Both the position numbers and the translations under genes were made by a program. Below are positions 26,732 through 34,913 of a stretch of DNA of 49,378 nucleotides, piece after piece. This stretch comes from DATAMF01 sp964472565. GTDB taxonomy: Bacteria; Chloroflexota; Anaerolineae; Aggregatilineales; Aggregatilineaceae. A model generated the notes under the pieces. It made no database searches, was not told the DNA's origin, and worked only from the letters and a program-made list of their open reading frames with translations. Location of the stretch: NCBI GenBank assembly GCA_964472565.1, contig CAYYNB010000022.1, forward strand, positions 1-49,378, written 5' to 3'. The stretch's first letter is position 1. Each line of letters starts with the position of its first letter.

Positions 26732-27315
26732 TGCCAATACGTCTAACTATTGTGTCGGATCTGTTTCTGGATGATCCCAATCAGGAAGTCTCGGTGCGCG
26801 ATCACCTGCCCATTCATACCCTGATCGCGGAAACGCTGCGCGAATTTCGCCTGCCCGACGGAGAATATATCCTGCGCAACAAGGCAACCGGCCAGCCGCT
26901 TGATCCGCGCCAGACACTTGAAGACATGGGGATTCAAACCGGGGCAGTGCTGCTGTTTGGCAGCGAAGCCCGACCGAATGGTACGCCCACCGGGCACGCC
27001 TATTTACAGGCTGCCTCCGGCGAAACGTTCACGATCCGCCGCCAGCCCGCTTTGATCGGACGACCTAACCCGGCGCGCGGCATCCTGTCCGCCATGTTGG
27101 ACGCGGACCTCACAGCCCTGGATACATCCAAAACGACATCGCGGCCCCATGCGCAGATCACAGAACAAAATGGCAGTTATTTTATCGAGAGTTTACGCGC
27201 CGATAATCCGGTTTATCTCAACAATGTGCCGGTTCCAACCGGCCAACCCCGCCCTGTGCGCGGCGGCGATCAGATTCGGTGCGGCAAGGTCATCCTGACC
27301 TTCCAGATGCAATAG
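26731..27315 (+). CDS. YukD/EsaB ubiquitin-like domain fused to FHA domain
   Basis: 194 residues. The first 76 form a ubiquitin-like fold of the YukD/EsaB type: RLTIVSDLFL as strand 1, a helix HTLIAETLREF, then GEYILRNKATGQPLDP and TLEDMGIQTGAVLLF. The C-terminal part (about 98-192) is an FHA domain with Gly110-Arg111, Ser137-x-x-His140 and Asn164, the residues that contact phosphothreonine. In Firmicutes, EsaB/YukD is a separate protein of about 80 residues and the FHA domains sit on EssC, so this protein appears to bring both functions together. It is 8 bp from the first kinase gene. It would probably link EssC to kinase signalling. Confidence 0.85.
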   Translation: MPIRLTIVSDLFLDDPNQEVSVRDHLPIHTLIAETLREFRLPDGEYILRNKATGQPLDPRQTLEDMGIQTGAVLLFGSEARPNGTPTGHAYLQAASGETFTIRRQPALIGRPNPARGILSAMLDADLTALDTSKTTSRPHAQITEQNGSYFIESLRADNPVYLNNVPVPTGQPRPVRGGDQIRCGKVILTFQMQ

Positions 27316-27323
27316 GATGCTAA

Positions 27324-29549
27324 ATGGGTATTCAAACGCTGAGCGGCCTCATTGTAGGCGGGTATGAACTGCGCGACCTAATCGGCAGAGGAGGCATGGC
27401 TGCCGTTTACCGCGGCCATCAGCTCAGTTTGCGGCGCGATGTCGCCATCAAAGTCTTGCCGCTTGATTTAGCCCAACAGAGCGACTATGTACAACGTTTT
27501 TTCCGTGAGGCAGAAGTTGCCGCGCGGCTGGAACATCCGAATATTGTCCCGATTTATGATTACGGGAACGAGCAGGGTGTTACCTATGTCGCGATGCGGC
27601 TGCTGACCGGCGGCACGCTGGCGGACCGGATCGCACATCAGGCCCGGCAGCATTTACCACTGCCCTCGCTTCGCGAAATAGCTATTTTGCTCAAACAACT
27701 TGGCAGCGCCCTCGACTATGCGCATCGTAACGGCGTGATCCACCGCGACATCAAACCCAGCAATGTGATGTTTGACGAGCAGGGCACCGCGTTTCTGGTC
27801 GATTTTGGCATTGCCAAACTGCTCGAATCAACCGGATCGCTGACCAATACCGGCCTGACAATGGGCACCCCGCTGTATATGTCGCCGGAACAGTGGCGTG
27901 CCGACCAGCCGCTTACCCAGGCGGCGGACCAATACGCCCTGGCGGTGATGACCTACGCGCTGCTGATCGGACATCCACCGTTTGAAGCGCCAACTCCCTA
28001 CGCGCTGATGCATAAACATCTGAACGAAATCCCGCCCGCGCCGCATCTGCTGCGCCCCGATCTGCCGCCCGCCGTCGCGCAGGTGTTAGCGCGTGCGCTG
28101 GCGAAAAATCCGGCGGACAGGTTCTCTTCCGTTGGTGAATTTGCCGGGGCGTTTGAGCAGGCGGTGGGTGGCATGGACAGCGCTACGACTAACTTTTTTG
28201 TGACCCCGTTGCCGCTCAAAGTGATGCCTACCCCGCCGCGTATTCCAACGGCCACCCGCCCCTACCCGCTGCCGTACAGGGTTTCTCAACAGTCGAACCG
28301 GAATGGAATCATGCTGCTTGTGGCGGTCCTGGCGATTTTGGGGATCGGCGGTATGGTCCTGATTGTGATGGCGCTCAGCAGCGGTGGGGGGGATGATGAT
28401 ACGCCGGATACACCGGTGGCCCAGGTCGGCGGCGTCAGTACGGATGATGTCAATGGCACTGTGCAGGCTCGTTTGGAGGCAACGCAGACTGTGTTGGCCC
28501 TGGTACAAATCGACGCCACTGCAACCGCCCTGAGTCTTCAACAGACCGCCCAGGCGCAGATGAACGCGACAGGAACGGCTTTGAGTCTTCAGCAGACCGC
28601 CCAGGCCCGGATCGTTCTGACCCAAAACGCCCAGTTGACTCAGGACGCCTTAAACCGGGCGGCGACTCAAACAGCAGCGGCCCAAATCGCCGCGTCTCAA
28701 ACGGCGGCGGCCAAAATTGCGGCGGCTTCCGCGCCGCTGGGCGGTGGTCACGGCGAAATTCTTTACACCACAGGTGACGACAACACCAATTATGACTTCT
28801 ACATTTTGAGTCCGTCCGGCGGTTCGCCGCGCCGCGTTTCCAGCGAAAGCTTCGATGAATTTGCGCCTGCGTGGTCCCCCGACGGCAGCCGGTTCGCCTT
28901 TGTCGCCGCGCCATCCGGGAACGAAGATATATTTGTGATGGATGCGCAGGGGAACGACCGCCGCCAGTTGACCTCAACCGATTGTCAGGACTGGTCCCCC
29001 AGTTGGTCGCCCGATGGCCGGACCCTGGTTTTTAATTCGCGCCGCGACGGAAATGCCGAAATTTATCTGATGGATACCGATGGAAACAATATCCGCCGCC
29101 TGACTAATACCGCCGAAGCTGATACACTTCCCGACTGGTCGCCCGATGGCCGAAAGATCACGTTTGTATCCGCGCGCGATGGTGATGCCGAAATATACGT
29201 CATGAATGCTGATGGCAGCAGCCAGACCCGTTTGACCACTTCGCCGGGGGACGACTCGCTGCCCACGTGGTCCCCGGACGGAAAGAAAATTGCCTTTTTG
29301 TCAGTGCGTGATAATGCCGGGGCGTTCGAAATATACGTCATGGATGCGGACGGCAGCGATCAGACCCGGTTGACCTTTAACGAGGTTTTCGACGGCAATA
29401 TCGACTGGTCGCCTGATGGTCAGTGGATCGTCTTTTCGTCGCATCAGGATGACTTTTATGATCTGTACCTCATGCGCACCGATGGCTCGGATGTTCGCCG
29501 CCTGACCAACAATGCCTTTAAAGAATACCATCCCGATTGGCGTCCGTGA
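27324..29549 (+). CDS. Ser/Thr protein kinase with external TolB-like propeller
   Basis: 741 residues. An intact Hanks kinase domain (about 14-275) has glycine loop IGRGGMAAVY, Lys43 in VAIK, HRDIKPSN (140-147, Asp142) and DFG (160-162). A Pro-rich juxtamembrane region leads to one membrane helix (about 328-351). An Ala/Gln/Thr-rich repeat linker (about 375-470, ALSLQQTAQA twice) precedes a six-bladed TolB/PD40-like propeller (about 473-741) with recurring WSPDG motifs. The propeller would sense an external ligand or wall component. Targets are likely the FHA proteins and other members of this operon. Confidence 0.9.
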   Translation: MGIQTLSGLIVGGYELRDLIGRGGMAAVYRGHQLSLRRDVAIKVLPLDLAQQSDYVQRFFREAEVAARLEHPNIVPIYDYGNEQGVTYVAMRLLTGGTLADRIAHQARQHLPLPSLREIAILLKQLGSALDYAHRNGVIHRDIKPSNVMFDEQGTAFLVDFGIAKLLESTGSLTNTGLTMGTPLYMSPEQWRADQPLTQAADQYALAVMTYALLIGHPPFEAPTPYALMHKHLNEIPPAPHLLRPDLPPAVAQVLARALAKNPADRFSSVGEFAGAFEQAVGGMDSATTNFFVTPLPLKVMPTPPRIPTATRPYPLPYRVSQQSNRNGIMLLVAVLAILGIGGMVLIVMALSSGGGDDDTPDTPVAQVGGVSTDDVNGTVQARLEATQTVLALVQIDATATALSLQQTAQAQMNATGTALSLQQTAQARIVLTQNAQLTQDALNRAATQTAAAQIAASQTAAAKIAAASAPLGGGHGEILYTTGDDNTNYDFYILSPSGGSPRRVSSESFDEFAPAWSPDGSRFAFVAAPSGNEDIFVMDAQGNDRRQLTSTDCQDWSPSWSPDGRTLVFNSRRDGNAEIYLMDTDGNNIRRLTNTAEADTLPDWSPDGRKITFVSARDGDAEIYVMNADGSSQTRLTTSPGDDSLPTWSPDGKKIAFLSVRDNAGAFEIYVMDADGSDQTRLTFNEVFDGNIDWSPDGQWIVFSSHQDDFYDLYLMRTDGSDVRRLTNNAFKEYHPDWRP

Positions 29550-29556
29550 GGTGATA

Positions 29557-31173
29557 ATGGGTGTTGATAACTTAAGCGGCCTTGTCCTGGGACAATACCA
29601 GCTTCACGCCCTGATCGACAGAGGCGGGATGGCCGCTGTTTATCGCGGCCACCAGATCAGTTTACACCGTGATGTTGCCATCAAAATTCTGCCGCTCGAT
29701 CTGGCCCAGCAGCATGATTATAGCCAGCGTTTCTGGCGCGAAGCGGCGGTAGCCGGACGCCTCGAACATCCCCACATTGTCCCTGTGTATGATTACGGAA
29801 CCGCGCAGGGCATTACTTATGTGGTGATGCGGCTGCTGACCGGCGGCACATTGGCGGATCGGATGGACCTGCGAGCACGCCAAAACCTGCCGCTGCCTTC
29901 TCTGGGTGAAATCTCCCGGATTCTTGTGCAGCTTGGCAGCGCCCTGGATCATGCTCACCAGCATGGCATCATTCACCGGGACATCAAACCCAGTAATGTC
30001 ATGTTTGACGAGCACGGGACGGCTTATATCGTCGATTTTGGCATTGCTAAACTGGTCGAAGCGACTAACCCCATCACCAGCACGGGCCTGACGATGGGCA
30101 CGCCGCTCTATATGTCGCCGGAACAGTGGCGCGGGGAACACGAACTGACACAAGCCGCCGATCAGTATGCCCTGGCGGTTATGATCTATGCGCTCCTGAC
30201 CGGACAGACGCCATTTAATGCCCCAACGCCCTACGCCCTGATGCACAAGCATCTGATGGAACCACCGCCGCCGCCGCATCTGTTGCGTCCCGATCTGCCT
30301 GTGACCATCACCCAGATATTGGACCGCGCGCTAGCCAAAAATGCCGCCGCGCGATTTTTTACCGTTGGCGAATTCGCGCTGGCTTTCGAACAGGCCGCTG
30401 GCGAGCAGCCGGGGTACACAACCCATTTGTTCACTATTCCTCTGCCGCCCAAATCAAATACCACCACGCTGGTCAGGCCGTACCCTTATCCAACCAGACC
30501 CCGACGCGGGCTTCTAACCGTCGGCGTGTTATTGATCACCGGGGTGCTCATTCTGGCGATTACGCTTGCCGTGCTTAGTACGCGCCGCGAAGACAAGCCT
30601 GATACCCAGGCGAGCCGGGGAAGTGCGCCGGATAGTACCATTCCTGCGGCGACATTCACGCCGCCTGCAACTTTTACCCCATCGCTCACACCCGAACCCG
30701 GCATCTCCAACGCCGAAATCGACAGCACTGTTCAGGCTGTGATCAGCGCGACCCAATACCAGCTTACACTCGAAGCGGGTGCAACCCTGATCAGTCTTCA
30801 GGCGACACAGACGCAAACTGCCGCCGAACAAGCCGCAACTGCCCAGGTGATGAGCCTGACCCAAACCGCGGCGGCTGTCCCCACCTCTACACCGACGCTT
30901 GATCCTGGTATCTGTGCCGGGTTTCTCACACCTCGGCTACACGCGGGAGGGCGGGGGCAGGTAATCGACGCGGAGCTAAATCATATTCGCCCCGAACCGG
31001 CCAGTCTCACGGAGTTGGGCGAAATTCCGCCGGGGGGCATTTTTAATGTGCTCGAAGGTCCGGTCTGTCTGAGAAACGGCGTCAATGTTTGGTGGAAAGT
31101 TGAGTACAATGGGTTAATCGGATGGACGGCGGAAGGGACGCAGCAAATCTATTGGCTGGCCCCAGCACCTTGA
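29557..31173 (+). CDS. Ser/Thr protein kinase with external SH3b domain
   Basis: 538 residues from the ATG at 29557, 7 bp after the previous stop and behind GAGGTG. The kinase domain is closely similar to the preceding kinase, with Lys43, HRD (Asp142) and DFG at the same positions. The first Gly of the glycine loop is Asp (LIDRGGMAAVY). One membrane helix spans about 318-340. A Thr/Gln/Ala-rich linker leads to a C-terminal bacterial SH3-like domain (about 450-535), ending NVWWKVEYNGLIGWTAEG, typical of peptidoglycan-binding SH3b. A tandem duplication followed by replacement of the sensor end explains the pair. Confidence 0.9.
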   Translation: MGVDNLSGLVLGQYQLHALIDRGGMAAVYRGHQISLHRDVAIKILPLDLAQQHDYSQRFWREAAVAGRLEHPHIVPVYDYGTAQGITYVVMRLLTGGTLADRMDLRARQNLPLPSLGEISRILVQLGSALDHAHQHGIIHRDIKPSNVMFDEHGTAYIVDFGIAKLVEATNPITSTGLTMGTPLYMSPEQWRGEHELTQAADQYALAVMIYALLTGQTPFNAPTPYALMHKHLMEPPPPPHLLRPDLPVTITQILDRALAKNAAARFFTVGEFALAFEQAAGEQPGYTTHLFTIPLPPKSNTTTLVRPYPYPTRPRRGLLTVGVLLITGVLILAITLAVLSTRREDKPDTQASRGSAPDSTIPAATFTPPATFTPSLTPEPGISNAEIDSTVQAVISATQYQLTLEAGATLISLQATQTQTAAEQAATAQVMSLTQTAAAVPTSTPTLDPGICAGFLTPRLHAGGRGQVIDAELNHIRPEPASLTELGEIPPGGIFNVLEGPVCLRNGVNVWWKVEYNGLIGWTAEGTQQIYWLAPAP

Positions 31174-31184
31174 GGGAGACGGGG

Positions 31185-33266
31185 ATGAGAAGCAAAGCGT
31201 TGGCGCTGTTCATAGGCTTGATGCTGTATTCCAGCGTCTGGACCTATGCCCAGGATGACCCCCCACCGCAAACGCTGATTGTGTACCCCGAAGTGGCCGT
31301 CGCGGAATCCGCGCTGAATTTATCTCTCTATTTCACCCTCACCGACAGCGCCGGGCATGCCACCGATGATGCGGTTCAGGCTGCGACGATTGTATTGGAC
31401 AATGGCGAACGGTATGAGGCCATTGTGGAGCGCCCCACCACGCCGCTTTATATTGTGTTGGTTTTAGATGCCAGCGGCAGTATGTCAAGCGCCGCTGCGG
31501 CTATGAAAGCTGCCGCGATCAGCCTGATCGAAAATGCGACGCCCGAAGCCCAGTTCGCCGTGATCCGCTTCAACGATCAAATCGATGTGCTCGAAACGTT
31601 TACCGCCGATCACAACCGTCTGATCAATGCGATCAATCAGGTGAATCCGGTCAATTTGCGCGGCACGTGCCTGTACGATGCGGCTTACCGCGCCACCGAC
31701 TTGCTGATCACCGCGCCCCAGGGCCGCCGAGCTGTAATTATGTTTACCGATGGCAAAGATGAAATCTACAATTCCACTTCCCCGTGCAGCACCCATCTTT
31801 ATGAGGATGTCATTGCACATGCCACGTCTGCCGATCTCCGCGTGCCCATCAATACGATTGGACTGCGCGGAACACCCAACCAGTTGAATGAAACTGAACT
31901 GCGCAGCCTGGCAAGTTCTACGGGAGGATTATCTGCCATTGGGGCGCAGTCAAACCTGATGCTTCTGTTCCAGCAAGTTTTGGATGGTCTCAAGAATCAA
32001 TGGCTGGCCCGTGCGACTGTTTATCCCGCCAGAGGCCCCAATAACGCGATGTTGATTGTCACCCTGGCGGACGGAACTTTTGCCCAACCGGGAGCCGAGG
32101 CTTTCCATTCGTCTATCGAGGCTCGGCAGGCGCACACGCCTACCCCGGTTGCGGTGGTTGATACCACAACCGCCTGTGTCACCCTCCGCGCTATTCGCAT
32201 TGAGACGTCTGAACTGGTGCTGAATACCAGCGTTCCTGATCCCGCACGGGCGCACGAGTACCGCTTTGAATTTGTAGATACGGTTACAGGATCGACTCTG
32301 CCGCAGGTTTTTTCGGTGCAATCCCCGCTGCCCGCCTCCGTTCGCCTCCCGATAGCTGATCTGCCGGACGGTTCCTATAAAGTCATGGTGGATTCTTTTG
32401 ATACCAGCGGGACTCTCCTGTGCCGCCAGGGAATGGAGTTTCTTTACCAGGCTGCACCGTTTTCGATGGACCCCGTTATCGTGGACAACACCGCCAAGTC
32501 GTTTGTGATTGGCGTTCGCCCGCCTAACGATGCCCGTATCACGCTTTACCAGATCAATTTTTTGGATAAAGATAATGATCTTGTGTTAAGCGTCGCGCAG
32601 CCGCTGACTGATGGTAAGCTGTATATCCCATTTGGAGAATTACCGGGCGGCGATTATACGATAACCCTGCAAGCCCTGGATACAACGGGCGGGGTATTAG
32701 CTGAAGCACCGCCCGAACATTTTCATTTCACGCCGCCGGCTACAACCACAAATAAGGGGGGATCGGAAAAACAACTCTGGCTGATTCCCATAATCCTTGC
32801 TATCGTGTTGGGTTCAGCGAGTATGGCAGGTTGGTTTGTGTGGCGCGCCCGACGGTCCAAAACGAGGTTGTACGGGGATAGAATGATGCAGCCTAAAACT
32901 GTTCTGCATCCTCGCTTTTCTCCCCCCACTCCCACGCTGACCGTTACCCAGTCCAACGATACAACCCTGTTGGGCCGGACGATCAACCTGGATCATTTTC
33001 CTTTCACTCTGGGGCGGCGCGGACGCGATTTAAGTCTGGATGGCGATCAGAACGTCTCGCGTATTCATGCCACGATTTTATATCAAAACGGAGCCTTTTT
33101 GCTGCGTGATGATGGCAGCACACTCGGTACGCAGGTTAACCACACGCGCATCAGTCCTCACGCCACTATCCCACTCGCCCCTGGTTCGGTGATCGAGTTG
33201 GGTACTACAACCATCCTGACCTTCCGGTTAGGTCTTGATCCCGATAAAACCCAAATTGCACCCTGA
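31185..33266 (+). CDS. secreted VWA protein with membrane helix and cytosolic FHA domain
   Basis: 693 residues from the ATG at 31185, which has AGGGAG upstream. A signal peptide (about 1-22, ending WTYAQ) is followed by a von Willebrand A domain (about 88-290) with MIDAS motif DASGSM (95-100) and FTDGKDE. Two beta-sandwich domains (about 325-520) come next, then one membrane helix (about 531-553). A cytosolic FHA domain (about 604-680) has Gly610-Arg611 and Ser625-x-x-His628. External adhesion or assembly is thus connected to phosphothreonine binding inside, opposite in direction to the kinases. It lies 11 bp after the second kinase and 15 bp before the phosphatase. Confidence 0.87.
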   Translation: MRSKALALFIGLMLYSSVWTYAQDDPPPQTLIVYPEVAVAESALNLSLYFTLTDSAGHATDDAVQAATIVLDNGERYEAIVERPTTPLYIVLVLDASGSMSSAAAAMKAAAISLIENATPEAQFAVIRFNDQIDVLETFTADHNRLINAINQVNPVNLRGTCLYDAAYRATDLLITAPQGRRAVIMFTDGKDEIYNSTSPCSTHLYEDVIAHATSADLRVPINTIGLRGTPNQLNETELRSLASSTGGLSAIGAQSNLMLLFQQVLDGLKNQWLARATVYPARGPNNAMLIVTLADGTFAQPGAEAFHSSIEARQAHTPTPVAVVDTTTACVTLRAIRIETSELVLNTSVPDPARAHEYRFEFVDTVTGSTLPQVFSVQSPLPASVRLPIADLPDGSYKVMVDSFDTSGTLLCRQGMEFLYQAAPFSMDPVIVDNTAKSFVIGVRPPNDARITLYQINFLDKDNDLVLSVAQPLTDGKLYIPFGELPGGDYTITLQALDTTGGVLAEAPPEHFHFTPPATTTNKGGSEKQLWLIPIILAIVLGSASMAGWFVWRARRSKTRLYGDRMMQPKTVLHPRFSPPTPTLTVTQSNDTTLLGRTINLDHFPFTLGRRGRDLSLDGDQNVSRIHATILYQNGAFLLRDDGSTLGTQVNHTRISPHATIPLAPGSVIELGTTTILTFRLGLDPDKTQIAP

Positions 33267-33281
33267 CAAGGATGACATCGA

Positions 33282-34079
33282 ATGAGCAGGCAGGTTTTTC
33301 CCCGGTTGGATGTAGCAGAAGCGACGGACGTCGGGTTGCGGCGTGAACGGAATGAAGATTCTTTACGGGTTATCATTCCGCTGCCCAACACGCCCCAAAT
33401 CGCGCAGGGGGCGCTTTTTCTGGTCGCTGATGGTATGGGTGGATTAGGCGGTGGCGCAGTTGCCAGCCAATCAGCGGTTGAAGAATTGATCCGCTGTTAC
33501 TATAACCCCACCCCCGATCCTATTCCGTCATCGGATCGTTTGCAGCAGGCGCTCGAATCGGCGAATGGTTATGTTCGCGAGCAAGCGGCGCGGATTGGCT
33601 TACGCCGGATCGGGACCACGGTTACCGGACTGGTCCTGACAGCCGACGAACAAGCACTGATCTTTAATATTGGCGACAGCCGCGTGTATCACCTGCGTAA
33701 TGGCCTGATCGAACAGGTCACGCGCGATCACAGTGTGATGGCTTTGCAGATCGAAAGTGGATTGATTACAGAAGAACAGGCGCGCCTGTCGCGCAACTGT
33801 AATATTACGGCCTTTATCGGCCAGCCGACTCCGCTCGATGCATGTGTACAGCCTATTCCTGTTCACCGGGGCGATATGTTTGTTATTTGCAGCGACGGTC
33901 TGTGGAGTTTGATGGAACCCTACGAAATTTACCAACAGGTGCGCCACGTTCCGGCTCAACAGGGCGTGGAGCGGCTTGTGGAGTTGGCTCTCCAGCGCGG
34001 TGCACCGGACAACGTGACGGTGATTATCGTCCGTTTGGGGCAGCCTCCCCGCCGCTACTTCTGGCAGCCGCGCCCTTGA
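33282..34079 (+). CDS. PP2C-family Ser/Thr protein phosphatase
   Basis: 265 residues, the usual length for bacterial Stp/PrpC enzymes, with no membrane segment. The metal-binding motifs are all present: RNEDS (23-27), VADGMGG (48-54), NIGDSRVY, CSDGLW and APDNVTVI. It should reverse phosphorylation by the two upstream kinases on the FHA partners and the secretion machinery. It is the last gene of the rightward operon and its stop is 6 bp from a convergent gene. Confidence 0.92.
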   Translation: MSRQVFPRLDVAEATDVGLRRERNEDSLRVIIPLPNTPQIAQGALFLVADGMGGLGGGAVASQSAVEELIRCYYNPTPDPIPSSDRLQQALESANGYVREQAARIGLRRIGTTVTGLVLTADEQALIFNIGDSRVYHLRNGLIEQVTRDHSVMALQIESGLITEEQARLSRNCNITAFIGQPTPLDACVQPIPVHRGDMFVICSDGLWSLMEPYEIYQQVRHVPAQQGVERLVELALQRGAPDNVTVIIVRLGQPPRRYFWQPRP

Positions 34080-34085
34080 TCCCGG

Positions 34086-34814
34086 CTATTTGACGAATTT
34101 TAATGGTTTTAACGTAGGAACAGGTGTGCCTGCTTCCAACGCGGCCCGTATCTCTGCCGCATCGCTGCGCAGTTGCCGCACGTCGATCCCCTGGCAGACA
34201 TCCGGCAGCATGACCAGCCACTGCATACTCCGCCGCAGCATTTTTAAGGCCCCTGTGTGATTTCCCCGTGTGAGGTGATAATACGCAACCCCCACCTGCA
34301 ACACGGCCCGGTATAGATCGCGCACCGGCCCTTCTTCATCCATCCACTGCGCCTCAAACGCATCGTGTTGTTCGTAGTAGGCTCCGGCGTTAAACTTTTC
34401 AAATCCAAGTTGGGCCAGCGGCGGTAAATTTTCGGCACACTGGCAGATGAGTTTTTCGGCTTGTTCGGGTGTCATGCTGCGCTGGTATTCTCGCACCCGT
34501 TCAATGAGATGCGGTTCTAACTCCTCGGCTATCAAAAAAGCATCCGCCCCCATCTGGAAAGCCTGATTTTTGAGTGCGTCGCTGGCTGCGATGACGAGCA
34601 GGGGCACTCGCCGGGTAGCCTGTTCCGTTTTGACGGCGGCGATCCAGTCCATCTGCCCCCCATCCATTAGAATCAGCGCGGCGGGCTGTTCTACCAATTC
34701 GGTCATCAAATCGGCCAGACTTTTGCACTGCCGGATGAAATAGCCTTTCAGCAGACGCATGGCAGCTTCGGCCCACTCCGGTACGCCTGCCACCACAATA
34801 TAGGGAATCGTCAT
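34086..34814 (-). CDS. receiver-like domain fused to DUF309
   Basis: 242 residues. The N-terminal part (about 1-112) has the alternation of a response-regulator receiver, with a candidate acceptor Asp51 in LILMDGG, but the conserved Lys near the end is missing (GADAFLIAEE), so it may be degenerate. The C-terminal part (about 135-205) is DUF309: FEKFNAGAYYEQHDAFEAQW with the His150/Glu154/Trp157 pattern, then GNHTGALKML. DUF309 is a helical domain of unknown function. The start overlaps by ATGA a 28-codon frame that lacks its own start codon (34811-34897). Confidence 0.72.
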   Translation of the reverse strand: MTIPYIVVAGVPEWAEAAMRLLKGYFIRQCKSLADLMTELVEQPAALILMDGGQMDWIAAVKTEQATRRVPLLVIAASDALKNQAFQMGADAFLIAEELEPHLIERVREYQRSMTPEQAEKLICQCAENLPPLAQLGFEKFNAGAYYEQHDAFEAQWMDEEGPVRDLYRAVLQVGVAYYHLTRGNHTGALKMLRRSMQWLVMLPDVCQGIDVRQLRSDAAEIRAALEAGTPVPTLKPLKFVK

Positions 34815-34913
34815 TCAAACCGCTCGCAGATAAAGTTCAGGATAACCGGAACAAGCACATGCGGATCAGCAAGCGTCCACCGCTCTTCCAGATTTGCATA
34901 ATATTATTTCCTT

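Noticed and set aside
21057..34079. LXG or other polymorphic toxins and immunity genes in the secretion locus.
   Set aside because: No gene with an N-terminal LXG/WXG-like domain fused to a toxin end was found. All genes in the interval have other assignments.
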